In this document: piece by piece, positions 1 through 8,148 of the stretch
Numbering within the stretch: the first letter of the stretch is position 1
Layout: every line of letters begins with the position of its first letter
Translations under genes and position numbers: made by a program
Notes under the pieces: model-generated
Databases searched by the model: none
The model's input: the letters and a program-made list of their open reading frames with translations, nothing else
Told to the model about the DNA's origin: nothing
Source: Streptomyces venezuelae
Lineage (GTDB): Bacteria; Actinomycetota; Actinomycetes; Streptomycetales; Streptomycetaceae
Direction of reading: 5' to 3'
Assembly (NCBI RefSeq): GCF_008642315.1
Contig: NZ_CP029192.1
Location: 1,054,001 to 1,118,000 of the forward strand
Length of the DNA: 64,000 nucleotides

Positions 1-3000
1 CATGACCTCCTGACCGAGCGCCTGGCCGACATCCGGCCCGTCCCGACCGACGTCGCGTTCTACTCCACCGTCACCGCCGAACGCCTCGACGACACCACCG
101 CCCTCGACACCGACTACTGGGTCACCAACCTCCGTCAACCGGTCCGCTTCGCCGACACGGTCGAAGCCCTGCTGGCCGACGGCTACCGCCTGTTCATCGA
201 GGCCAGCCCCCACCCCGTGCTGGCCCTCGGCATGGAAGAGACCATCGAGCGGGCCGACATGCCCGCCACCGTCGTGCCGACCCTGCGCCGCGACCACGGC
301 GACACCGCCCAGCTCACCCGCGCCGCCGCGCAGGCCTTCGCCGCGGGCGCCGACGTCGACTGGACGGGGTGGTTCCCCGCCGTTCCACTGCCGCGGGTGG
401 TGGACCTGCCGACGTACGCCTTCCAGCGGGAGCGGTTCTGGCTGGAGGGGCGCCGGGGGCTCGCCGGGGATCCGGCGGGGCTCGGGCTCGCCTCGGCCGG
501 GCACCCGCTGCTCGGGGCCGCCGTGGAGCTCGCGGACGGCAGCAGTCATCTGCTGACCGGGCGGATCTCACCGCGCGACCAGGCGTGGCTGGCCGAGCAC
601 CGGGTGATGGACACGGTGCTCCTGCCGGGCTCCGCCTTCGTGGAGCTCGCGCTGCAGGCCGCGGTGCGCGCCGGCTGCGAGGAGCTCGCGGAGCTGACGC
701 TGCACACGCCGCTCGCCTTCGGGGACGAGGGTGCGGGTGCGGTGGATCTGCAGGTGGCGGTCGGTGAGGTGGCCGAGGACGGGCGGCGTCCCGTGTCCGT
801 CCACTCGCGGCCCACGGGTGAGGGCGAGGAGGCCGTCTGGACCCGGCACGCCGCCGGTACGGTGGCTCCCGCCGCCGGGCCCGTCGCCGCGGGCGGCTCA
901 CTGGGGGGCGCCTGGCCGCCGCCAGGGGCCACTCCTGTCGGCGGGCAGGACCCGTACGCGGAACTCGCCTCGTACGGCTACGACTTCGGGCCGGGATCAC
1001 AGGGTCTCGTGACCGCCTGGCGACTCGGGGACGACCTCTTCGCCGAGGTGGCGCTGCCCGAGGCGGAGAGCGGCGGCGCCCACCGCTACCAGGCCCATCC
1101 GGTGCTGCTCGACGCCACTCTGCACGCGCTGATCCTGGACGCGGTCACCTCGTCCGCCGACACCGACCAGGTGCTGCTGCCGTTCTCGTGGAGCGGGTTG
1201 CGGGTGCACGCGCCGGGCGCGGACAAGCTCCGTGTACGCATCGCACGCACCGCGCCGGACCAGCTGGCCCTGACGGCCGTCGACGATGCCGGGGCGCCGG
1301 TCCTGGCGCTTGAGGCGCTCACGGTGCGGCCGGTGGCCGCTCATCAGATCGCCGGTGCCCGTACGGCCGACCGGGACGCGCTGTTCCGGCTGGTGTGGCG
1401 GGAGGCCGCTGCTCCGGACGAGGTGAGTGGCGGGGCCGTGCGTCCCGCTGTCGTCGCGCCCGCCGGGGAACCGCTGGGCGCCGCGCTCGCCGACGCGCTG
1501 TCCGGTGCTCCCGTGCGGGAGACGTTCGCCGCGCTGCGAGAGGGTGTGGCGGACGGGGGCGAGGCGCCCGATGTCGTGCTCGCCGTGTGCGCCACGCCCG
1601 GTGCGGGTGGCCCGAAGGGCGTCGCGGAGGACGCGGCCGAGTACGCGCGGCTCGCTGCGGTGACCCTTCTGTCGCTGCTCAAGGAGTGGGTCGACGATCC
1701 CGCGTTCGCGGCGAGCCGGCTCGTCGTCGTCACGCGGGGTGCGGTCGCGGCACGGCCGGGTGAGGCGGTCGGTGACCTGCCGGGTGCGTCGCTCTGGGGT
1801 CTGGTGCGCAGTGCGCAGGCCGAGAATCCGGGGCGCCTCACGCTCCTTGACGTGGACGCGCTGGATGATGGGGCGTTCGCCTCGCTGCCCGGCGTACTGG
1901 GCCTGGCGGAGCCGGAGTTGGCACTGCGGGGCGGGCGGGCGTTCGTGCCGCGGCTCGTACGCGACGATGCCTCCGCCCGGCTCACGCCACCGGTCGGGGC
2001 GCCGACGTGGCGGCTCACCGGGGGCGAAAGTCACTCCCCCGCAGGGCAGTTGGCTCTGGTCGACGCCCCGGAGGCGCGGCGGGCCCTGGAGCCGCACGAG
2101 GTGCGGGTCGCGGTGCGGGCCGCCGCGCCCGACTCGGAGTCGCTCGGGTCTTGTCGGGTCGTGGGTGCCGGTGTCGTGACGGAGGTCGGCGGTGCGGCAG
2201 GTCCGGTGGCCGTGGGTGACCGGGTGATGGGACTGTTCGACGCGGTGGGGCCGGTGGCCGTCACCGATGCGGCGCTGCTCACCACTGTTCCCGGTGGCTG
2301 GAGTTGGGCGCAGGCGGCCGGTTCGTTGGGCGCCTATGTGGCGGCGTACCACGTACTGGCGGATGTCGTCGTGCCAGGCGACGGGGAGACGCTTCTCGTC
2401 GCCGAGGGGACAGGCCCCGTGGGGCGGGCGGTGGCGCGGCTCGCACCGCACCAGCGCGTGGACATCGTGGACGGAGCGGCCGACTTCACCCTCGATCGTG
2501 GCGGTGCGGCGCTGGTGATCCATCGGCCGGGCCCCTCGGACGAGGGGCAGGCCGTCGCTCCGCCCGAGCCCGCCCGCGTACGCGAGATCCTGGCCGAACT
2601 GACGGAGTTGGCGCGGCCCGTGGGATCGGCGCCCGTGGGCTCTGCGGCGGACGTCGACGTGCGGGACGACGGACCCCTCGTACCGCTCGACGTCACCGCC
2701 TGGGACGTCCGGCAGGCCCCCGCCGCCTCGGCCGCACCGCCCACCGCGGGCACGACCGTGTACACCCTGCCCGTCGCCTTCGACCCGGACGGCACCGTAC
2801 TCGTCACCGGCGGCACCGGAGCCCTCGGCGCCCTGACCGCCCGCCACCTCGTGGAACGTCACGGAGCCAGGCATCTGCTCCTGTCGAGCAGGCGTGGCGC
2901 CGACGCGCCGGGCGCCCTCGAACTGGCCGCCGACCTGTCCGCGCTCGGCGCACACATCACGTTCGCCGCCTGCGACCCCGGCGACCGGGACTCGGCCGTC

Positions 3001-4176
3001 GCCCTCCTGGACTCGGTGCCGGCCAACCACCCGCTGACCGCCGTGTTCCACTGCGCGGGCACCGTGAGCGACGCGGTGGTGCAAAACCTCACGGCCGAAC
3101 AGGTCGAGGAAGTGATGCGGGTGAAGGCGGACGCCGCGTGGCATCTGCACGAGCTGACGCGGGACACCGACCTGTCCGCCTTCGTCCTGTACTCGTCGGT
3201 CGCCGGGCTCCTCGGCGGGCCCGGGCAGGGCAGCTACACCGCCGCCAACGCGTTCCTGGACGCGCTGGCCCGGCACCGGCAGGACGGCGGCGCCGCGGCG
3301 ACGTCCCTGGCGTGGGGCTACTGGGATCTGGACAACGGGATGTCGGGGCGGCTCACCGACGCCGACCGGGCACGGCACGCCCGGGCCGGTGTGGTGGGGC
3401 TCGGCGCCGACGAGGGCCTCTCCCTCCTCGACACGGCCTGGTCCGGTGGTCTGCCGCTCTACGCGCCGGTCCGCCTCGACCTGGCCCGGATGCGCCGGCA
3501 GGCCGAGAGCCACCCCGCGCCCGCGCTCCTCCAGGACCTGGTGCGCGGCGCCGGGAGCAGGAGCGGTGGCGGGTCCGGCGTGTCGGCGGGTGCGTCCGCG
3601 CTGCTGAAGTCGCTCGGCGCGATGTCCGACGCGGAGCGGGAGGAGGCGCTGCTCGACCTGGTGTGCACGCACATCGCGGCCGTCCTGGGATACGACGCGG
3701 CGACGCCCGTCAACGCGACCCAGGGGCTGCGGGAGCTCGGCTTCGACTCGCTGACGGCGGTGGAGCTGCGCAACAGGCTCTCGACCGCGACGGGTCTGAA
3801 GCTGCCCGCCACGTTCGTCTTCGACCACCCGAACCCGGCGGAGCTCGCCGCGCATCTGCGGCAGGAGCTTGCGCCGCGCGCGGCGGATCCGCTCGCCGAC
3901 GTGCTCGCGGAGTTCGAGCGTCTGGAGAACTCGCTCCTGTCGGTCTCGGCGCAGGACGGCACGGCGAGGGCCGAGCTCGCCGGGCGGCTGCGCGCCACGC
4001 TGGCGCGGCTCGACGTGCCGCGGGAGACGGCCGAGGAGGCGGCGGTGGCGGCGCGCATCCAGGACGCGTCGGCCGACGAGATCTTCGCGTTCATCGACCG
4101 TGACCTCGGCAGGGGCAACGGCAACGGGCAGAGCGACGGACAGGGCAACGGACAGGCAGTGGAGGGACAGCGATGA
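1..4176 (+). CDS. monAVIII: Type I polyketide synthase, C-terminal part (last extension module, monensin module 12 type); 5' end outside the window
   Basis: The frame is open from base 1 to the stop at 4174-4176 (1391 codons visible). Residues 1-110 are the C-terminal part of an acyltransferase of the methylmalonyl class, starting just after where its YASH motif would lie. Next come a dehydratase region (about 168-440), an enoylreductase remnant (about 667-925), a ketoreductase (NADPH motif TGGTGALG at 936-943, K1042, Y1079, B-type Asp in a VSD motif) and an ACP (phosphopantetheine Ser1250 in LGFDSL). The DH motif HxxxGxxxxP reads HRVMDTVLLP (200-209), with Asp for Gly. The ER piece is too short and lacks NFRD and GGVGMA, so only the KR should work and the module would leave a hydroxyl, as at C3 of monensin. 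There is no thioesterase after the ACP; the tail is Gly/Asn/Gln-rich. The monBI ATG overlaps the stop. The family and module call is firm; the gene symbol rests on context. Confidence 0.9.
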   Translation, partial: HDLLTERLADIRPVPTDVAFYSTVTAERLDDTTALDTDYWVTNLRQPVRFADTVEALLADGYRLFIEASPHPVLALGMEETIERADMPATVVPTLRRDHGDTAQLTRAAAQAFAAGADVDWTGWFPAVPLPRVVDLPTYAFQRERFWLEGRRGLAGDPAGLGLASAGHPLLGAAVELADGSSHLLTGRISPRDQAWLAEHRVMDTVLLPGSAFVELALQAAVRAGCEELAELTLHTPLAFGDEGAGAVDLQVAVGEVAEDGRRPVSVHSRPTGEGEEAVWTRHAAGTVAPAAGPVAAGGSLGGAWPPPGATPVGGQDPYAELASYGYDFGPGSQGLVTAWRLGDDLFAEVALPEAESGGAHRYQAHPVLLDATLHALILDAVTSSADTDQVLLPFSWSGLRVHAPGADKLRVRIARTAPDQLALTAVDDAGAPVLALEALTVRPVAAHQIAGARTADRDALFRLVWREAAAPDEVSGGAVRPAVVAPAGEPLGAALADALSGAPVRETFAALREGVADGGEAPDVVLAVCATPGAGGPKGVAEDAAEYARLAAVTLLSLLKEWVDDPAFAASRLVVVTRGAVAARPGEAVGDLPGASLWGLVRSAQAENPGRLTLLDVDALDDGAFASLPGVLGLAEPELALRGGRAFVPRLVRDDASARLTPPVGAPTWRLTGGESHSPAGQLALVDAPEARRALEPHEVRVAVRAAAPDSESLGSCRVVGAGVVTEVGGAAGPVAVGDRVMGLFDAVGPVAVTDAALLTTVPGGWSWAQAAGSLGAYVAAYHVLADVVVPGDGETLLVAEGTGPVGRAVARLAPHQRVDIVDGAADFTLDRGGAALVIHRPGPSDEGQAVAPPEPARVREILAELTELARPVGSAPVGSAADVDVRDDGPLVPLDVTAWDVRQAPAASAAPPTAGTTVYTLPVAFDPDGTVLVTGGTGALGALTARHLVERHGARHLLLSSRRGADAPGALELAADLSALGAHITFAACDPGDRDSAVALLDSVPANHPLTAVFHCAGTVSDAVVQNLTAEQVEEVMRVKADAAWHLHELTRDTDLSAFVLYSSVAGLLGGPGQGSYTAANAFLDALARHRQDGGAAATSLAWGYWDLDNGMSGRLTDADRARHARAGVVGLGADEGLSLLDTAWSGGLPLYAPVRLDLARMRRQAESHPAPALLQDLVRGAGSRSGGGSGVSAGASALLKSLGAMSDAEREEALLDLVCTHIAAVLGYDAATPVNATQGLRELGFDSLTAVELRNRLSTATGLKLPATFVFDHPNPAELAAHLRQELAPRAADPLADVLAEFERLENSLLSVSAQDGTARAELAGRLRATLARLDVPRETAEEAAVAARIQDASADEIFAFIDRDLGRGNGNGQSDGQGNGQAVEGQR

Positions 4177-4607
4177 ACGAGTTCGCCCGCAAGAAGCGTG
4201 CCCTGGAGCACAGTCGGCGGATCAACGCCGGGGACCTGGACGCGCTCGTCGAGCTGTACGCGCCCGACGCCGTCGTCGAGGACCCGGTCGGACTGCCGCC
4301 CCTCACCGGGCACGACGCGCTGCGCTCTCATTACGAGCTGCTCCTCTCCGCGAACCTGCGGGAGGAGGCCGCCGAGCCCGTCGCCGGCCAGGACGCCACG
4401 CACGCGCTCATCCAGATCACGTCCGTCATGGACTACCTGCCCCTGGGCCCGCGGTACGCGGAGCGGGGCTGGCTCAAGGCACCCGACGCCCCGGAGACGG
4501 CGCGCATCCGGCGCACGGCGATGCTCGTGATCCGCATGGACGCGGCCGGTCTCGTCCGGCACCTGAAGTCGTACTGGGGCACGTCCGATCTCACGGTCCT
4601 CGGCTGA
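4173..4607 (+). CDS. monBI: Polyether epoxide hydrolase/cyclase, ketosteroid-isomerase (SnoaL-like) fold, MonBI type
   Basis: This 144-aa single-domain protein starts at an ATG overlapping the PKS stop (ATGA), so it is translationally coupled. The sequence has the NTF2/ketosteroid isomerase-like layout: an N-terminal helix with RINAGD (16-21), then EDPVG with Asp37, and Glu64 in the following helix. In the polyether epoxide hydrolases (MonBI, MonBII, Lsd19, SalBIII) an Asp/Glu pair at about 38 and 65 does acid-base catalysis of regioselective epoxide opening. The spacing here fits if shifted by one. The role is to turn polyepoxide into tetrahydrofuran and tetrahydropyran rings. It shares clear similarity with the next gene (RINAGD, EDPVG, a Trp-Gly near the C-terminus), which suggests an ancestral duplication. 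Order next to the epoxidase supports the call. Which of the two is BI or BII is inferred from gene order. Confidence 0.85.
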   Translation: MNEFARKKRALEHSRRINAGDLDALVELYAPDAVVEDPVGLPPLTGHDALRSHYELLLSANLREEAAEPVAGQDATHALIQITSVMDYLPLGPRYAERGWLKAPDAPETARIRRTAMLVIRMDAAGLVRHLKSYWGTSDLTVLG

Positions 4608-4661
4608 ACCTCGGGACCGCGACCACTCGCACAAGGTCCGCTCACCCTTCCTGGAGGTGCC

Positions 4662-5075
4662 ATGCCCGACGAGGCCGCGCGCAAGCAGATGGCCATCGAC
4701 TACGCCCAGCGGATCAACGCCGGTGACATCGAGGGCGTCCTCGACCTGTTCACCGACGACATCGTCTTCGAGGACCCGGTGGGGCGGCCGCCGATGGTGG
4801 GCAAGGACGACCTCCGCAGGCATCTCGAACTGGCCGTCTCCTGCGGCACGCACGAGGTGCCGGAACCGCCGATGACCTCGATGGACGACCGTTTCGTGGT
4901 GACGCCGACGACGGTCACCGTGCAGCGGCCGCGGCCGATGACCTTCCGCATCGTCGGCATCGTCGAACTCGACGAGAACGGGCTCGGCCGCCGGGTCCAG
5001 GCGTTCTGGGGAGTCACCGACGTGACCATGGACGGGCCCGCCGACACCACCCACCCCGAAGGGATCCGCGCGTGA
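4662..5075 (+). CDS. monBII: Polyether epoxide hydrolase/cyclase, ketosteroid-isomerase fold, MonBII type
   Basis: This is a 137-aa protein. The start ATG at 4662 follows a strong ribosome binding site (GGAGG at 4652-4656). It has the same fold pattern as its upstream paralogue: RINAGD (17-22), FEDPVG with Asp38, and Glu65. These positions coincide with the Asp38/Glu65 catalytic pair described for polyether epoxide hydrolases. It is expected to act with MonBI on the epoxidised chain. It ends in a GTGA overlap with the epoxidase gene, so the three genes form one translational unit behind the last PKS gene. No signal peptide or membrane segment is visible. Family assignment is strong; the specific ring closure it catalyses cannot be read from sequence. 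Confidence 0.85.
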   Translation: MPDEAARKQMAIDYAQRINAGDIEGVLDLFTDDIVFEDPVGRPPMVGKDDLRRHLELAVSCGTHEVPEPPMTSMDDRFVVTPTTVTVQRPRPMTFRIVGIVELDENGLGRRVQAFWGVTDVTMDGPADTTHPEGIRA

Positions 5076-6517
5076 CCACCACCCGACCCGCACACGCCGT
5101 CGTGCTGGGCGCCAGCATGGCAGGCACTCTGACGGCCCACATCCTGGCCCGCCACGTCGACGCCGTCACCGTCGTGGAACGTGACGCCCTGCCCGAGGAG
5201 CCCCAGCACCGCAAGGGCGTTCCGCAGGGCCGCCACGCCCACCTGCTGTGGTCCAACGGCGCCCGCCTCATCGAGGAGATGCTGCCCGGCACCACCGACC
5301 GTCTGCTGGCGGCCGGTGCGCGCCGTCTCGGCTTCCCCGAGGACCTGGTGACCCTGACCGGGCAGGGCTGGCAGCACCGCTTCCCCGCCACGCAGTTCGC
5401 CCTGGTCGCCAGCCGCCCCCTGCTAGACCTGACGGTACGTCAACATGCTCTGGCCGCCGCGAACATCACCGTCCGGCAGCGCACCGAGGCCGTCGAGCTC
5501 TCGGGCAGCGGGAGCCGGGTCACCGGTGTCGTCGTCCGTGATGTGGACACCGGCGCGCAGGAGGCGCTCGAAGCCGACCTGGTCATCGACGCCACCGGCC
5601 GCGGCTCCCGCCTCAAGCAGTGGCTCTCGGCACTGGGCGTGCCCGCGCTCGAGGAGGACGTGGTGGACGCGGGCGTCGCCTACGCCACCCGGCTCTTCCA
5701 GGCACCGCCCGGTGCGACGACCCGCTTCCCCGCCGTCAACATCGCCGCGGACGACCGCGTCCGCGAGCCCGGCCGCTTCGGCGTGGTCTACCCCATCGAA
5801 GGCGGCCGCTGGCTCGCGACGCTGTCCTGCACGAGGGGCGCGCAACTGCCCGGCAGCGAGGATGAGTTCCTGCCCTTCGCGGAGAATTTGAGCCATCCGA
5901 TCCTCGGCGAGCTCCTGCGCGACGCCGAGCCGCTCACCCCGGTCTTCGGCTCCCGTTCCGGCGCGAACCGGCGGCTGTATCCGGAGCGGCTCGCCGAGTG
6001 GCCCGACGGACTGCTCGTCATCGGCGACTCGCTCACCGCGTTCAACCCGATCTACGGGCACGGGATGAGCTCGGCCGCGCGCTGCGCCGACACCATCGAC
6101 CGCGAGTTCCGGCAGCACCCGCAAGGAGGCGCCGGATCCGCGCTCCGTCTGCAGAAGGCGATCGGCGCGGCCGTGGACGACCCGTGGATCCTGGCCGCGA
6201 CCAAGGACATCGACTACGTCAACTGCCGTGTGTCCGCGACGGATCCGCGCCTGATCGGCGTGGACACGGAGCAGCGTCTGCGGTTCGCGGAGGCCATCAC
6301 GGCGGCGTCGATCCGCTCCCCCAAGGCGTCCGAGATCGTCACGGACGTGATGAGCCTGAACGCGCCGCAGACCGAGCTGGGCTCCAACCGTTTCCTGATG
6401 GCGATGCGCGCCGACGAACGCCTGCCGGAGCTGACGGCTCCCCCGCTGCTCCCCGAGGAGCTGGCCGTGGTGGATCTGGATCCGGCCATGATCACACCTG
6501 AGGCCGTACGCTCCTGA
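5072..6517 (+). CDS. monCI: FAD-dependent polyene epoxidase, MonCI/Lsd18 type
   Basis: This 481-aa flavoprotein monooxygenase starts at GTG 5072 inside a GTGA overlap with monBII. An N-terminal Rossmann motif, VLGASMAGTL (11-20; GxSxxG), binds the FAD ADP moiety. DATGRG lies in the middle region. The second FAD motif, GDSLTAFNPIYGHG (about 318-331), contacts the ribityl chain. This layout and the length fit MonCI, Lsd18 and SalC, which epoxidise the E-alkenes of the linear polyketide on the assembly line's discrete ACP. It works with the two hydrolases just upstream. A hairpin terminator follows 34 bases after the stop, so the monAVIII-BI-BII-CI transcript probably ends here. Other group A flavin hydroxylases share the motifs, but the neighbours make epoxidase the best call. 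Confidence 0.88.
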   Translation: MTTTRPAHAVVLGASMAGTLTAHILARHVDAVTVVERDALPEEPQHRKGVPQGRHAHLLWSNGARLIEEMLPGTTDRLLAAGARRLGFPEDLVTLTGQGWQHRFPATQFALVASRPLLDLTVRQHALAAANITVRQRTEAVELSGSGSRVTGVVVRDVDTGAQEALEADLVIDATGRGSRLKQWLSALGVPALEEDVVDAGVAYATRLFQAPPGATTRFPAVNIAADDRVREPGRFGVVYPIEGGRWLATLSCTRGAQLPGSEDEFLPFAENLSHPILGELLRDAEPLTPVFGSRSGANRRLYPERLAEWPDGLLVIGDSLTAFNPIYGHGMSSAARCADTIDREFRQHPQGGAGSALRLQKAIGAAVDDPWILAATKDIDYVNCRVSATDPRLIGVDTEQRLRFAEAITAASIRSPKASEIVTDVMSLNAPQTELGSNRFLMAMRADERLPELTAPPLLPEELAVVDLDPAMITPEAVRS

Positions 6518-6550
6518 CGCGGCGCTTCGAGGCATCGCCTCCCGGCCTCC

Positions 6551-6584
6551 GACGGCCCTCACCGCACCGCGGGTGAGGGCCGTC
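6551..6584 (+). terminator. Hairpin terminator after monCI
   Basis: A perfect 13-bp inverted repeat (arms 6551-6563 and 6572-6584, GC-rich, 8-base loop) starts 34 bases after the epoxidase stop. There is no T-tract, as is usual in Streptomyces. It probably ends the left-arm transcript. Confidence 0.75.
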
Positions 6585-6624
6585 GTCCATTGACGCCCCC
6601 AATGGCCAATGCGGAAGTGTGCTT

Positions 6625-6655
6625 TTTTAACAGTTCCCTTGATGTTCTGTTAAAA
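6625..6655. promoter_or_regulatory. AT-rich inverted repeat, possible operator upstream of the protease gene
   Basis: A 9-bp inverted repeat (TTTTAACAG at 6625-6633, CTGTTAAAA at 6647-6655) lies in an unusually AT-rich patch for this genome, about 150-180 bases before the protease start. It resembles a binding site for a dimeric regulator or a promoter-proximal element. No specific regulator can be named. Confidence 0.35.
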
Positions 6656-6734
6656 GCTCCCCTTGTCACAGACCTTGTTGAAGGGCTGAGCACTGGGCCA
6701 GAGTTCATGCCGCAGCGAGCCCCACGCTCACTGC

Positions 6735-6785
6735 CAGGCAGGAACCCACCCCCCCTTTTCCTGTATTTCGGAGAGTTCCTGCCTG
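6735..6785. promoter_or_regulatory. Inverted repeat just upstream of the protease ribosome binding site
   Basis: Arms CAGGCAGGAAC (6735-6745) and GTTCCTGCCTG (6775-6785) are perfect 11-bp complements with a 29-base spacer holding a C run and a T-rich stretch. The right arm ends seven bases before the ribosome binding site GGAAGGA (6792-6798). It could be an operator around a promoter or a 5'-UTR hairpin. Confidence 0.35.
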
Positions 6786-6804
6786 CCATTCGGAAGGAAT
6801 CAGT

Positions 6805-8019
6805 GTGTCGCATTCTCGTAGATACAGATTCGCCGCCGTGGCCGCTCTGCTCTCGGCATCAGTGGTCGTGGGAACCCAGGCCACGGCACAGGCGCAGGCG
6901 CCCGTGAAGGACACCGCTCCGGCCGCGCGCTACCAGCCGGAGATGGTGCGGGCGCTCGCCGCTTCGCTCGGTGTGAGCGAGAAAGCCGCGGCCGAGCGGC
7001 TCGACCGGCAGGACGCCCAGCAGGCCCGGCTCGCCGAGCTGAGGAAAAGCGGGATATCCGAGGACGGGGCGTTCTTCGACGCCTCCGGCAGGCTGACCGT
7101 CAACGCCGACGACAAGGCCGATGTCACCGCCATCGAGAAGGCCGGCCTCGACGCCCGCATACCGGCCCGCGGCGAGGACGAGCTCGACGCGATCAAGGCA
7201 CAGCTCGACGCCGCGGCCACCCGGCGCGCCCCCGCCGGTGTCGTCGACTGGTCCGTGGACCTGGCGTCGGACAAGGTCACCGTCAAGGTCAACAGCGACC
7301 GGGGAGCGGCGGCGAAGGCGTTCCTCGCGAAGGCCGCGACGTACGGCTCCGCCGTCAAGATCGTTCGGGACCAGGAGAAGCGCGCCCCGCAGGCCGCGAT
7401 CGCCCCCGGCAGCAAGATGACGATCAACGACACCAACGGCTGGTGCTCCGTTGGATACGGCGCCCGCGACCGGTCCGGCAAGCAGTACCTCGTCACCGCG
7501 GGCCACTGCGTCGAGGGCCTGCCCACCCTGCGCTACGGGGGCACCGCGTTCGCGAAGGGCACCCACACCCGCTTCGCGGTCGGCACCAACAGCCGCGACA
7601 TGGGCATCGCCGCCATCAACTCCGGCCACTCGATCACGACCCAGGTCGGCACCTGGGGCCAGGCCGGCAACATCGCCGTGAACGGCAGCCGCCGCGCCTC
7701 GTCCGGCGCCGCGCTCTGCAAGTCCGGCGCGACCACCGGGTGGACGTGCGGCAAGGTCGGCTCGTACAACGTCTCCGTCACCTACGTCGACCAGAACGGC
7801 GGCCCCGACACGGTCGTCACGGGTCTCGCCACCTCCAGCGTCTGCACCGAGGGCGGCGACAGCGGCGGCGCGTACATCTCCGGCAACCAGGCCCAGGGCA
7901 TGACCTCCGGCGGCCCGGTGGGACAGCAGTGCAGCGGGGTCAACTCGCGCGGCTCCTCCTACTTCCAGCCGCTCGACGACGCCCTCTCGTACTACGGGCT
8001 CACGCTCAACACCAACTGA
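6805..8019 (+). CDS. Secreted serine protease, streptogrisin/alpha-lytic type (S1 family) with propeptide
   Basis: This is a 404-aa precursor with a GTG start at 6805, preceded by GGAAGGA. Residues 1-32 form a signal peptide: Arg-rich start, hydrophobic core, and an AQA cleavage-type end. A propeptide of about 160-170 residues follows, of the alpha-lytic pro-domain kind that folds the protease and is then removed. The mature chymotrypsin-like domain starts near residue 200 and has the full catalytic triad: His234 (TAGHC), Asp265 (RDMGIA) and Ser353 (GGDSGG). It should be an extracellular protein-degrading enzyme. It is a monocistronic gene, with terminators on both sides and two inverted repeats in its leader. 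Nothing ties it to polyether synthesis. Confidence 0.92.
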   Translation: MSHSRRYRFAAVAALLSASVVVGTQATAQAQAPVKDTAPAARYQPEMVRALAASLGVSEKAAAERLDRQDAQQARLAELRKSGISEDGAFFDASGRLTVNADDKADVTAIEKAGLDARIPARGEDELDAIKAQLDAAATRRAPAGVVDWSVDLASDKVTVKVNSDRGAAAKAFLAKAATYGSAVKIVRDQEKRAPQAAIAPGSKMTINDTNGWCSVGYGARDRSGKQYLVTAGHCVEGLPTLRYGGTAFAKGTHTRFAVGTNSRDMGIAAINSGHSITTQVGTWGQAGNIAVNGSRRASSGAALCKSGATTGWTCGKVGSYNVSVTYVDQNGGPDTVVTGLATSSVCTEGGDSGGAYISGNQAQGMTSGGPVGQQCSGVNSRGSSYFQPLDDALSYYGLTLNTN

Positions 8020-8035
8020 CCGGCCTTCGAGGGAA

Positions 8036-8077
8036 GACCAGGGGCCGCCCACCGGCTAAGGTGGGCGGCCCCTGGTC
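8036..8077 (+). terminator. Strong hairpin terminator after the protease gene
   Basis: Perfect 18-bp GC-rich stem (arms 8036-8053 and 8060-8077) with a 6-base loop, 17 bases after the protease stop. It is the longest perfect terminator-like hairpin noticed in the window. Confidence 0.85.
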
Positions 8078-8148
8078 GCCTGTGTGGCCTGAAATCGCCG
8101 TTGGGCCACCCTCATCGGGGCGAGGAACTCCCGCCCGCCGAAAGAGCC

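Noticed and set aside
997-3855. Long minus-strand open frame opposite the left-arm PKS
   Set aside because: Antisense shadow; composition is biased and motifs are absent, while the plus strand encodes KR and ACP motifs.
6805-8019. Streptogrisin-like protease as a cluster enzyme
   Set aside because: It is a secreted protease with its own leader and terminator; no step in polyether biosynthesis needs it.
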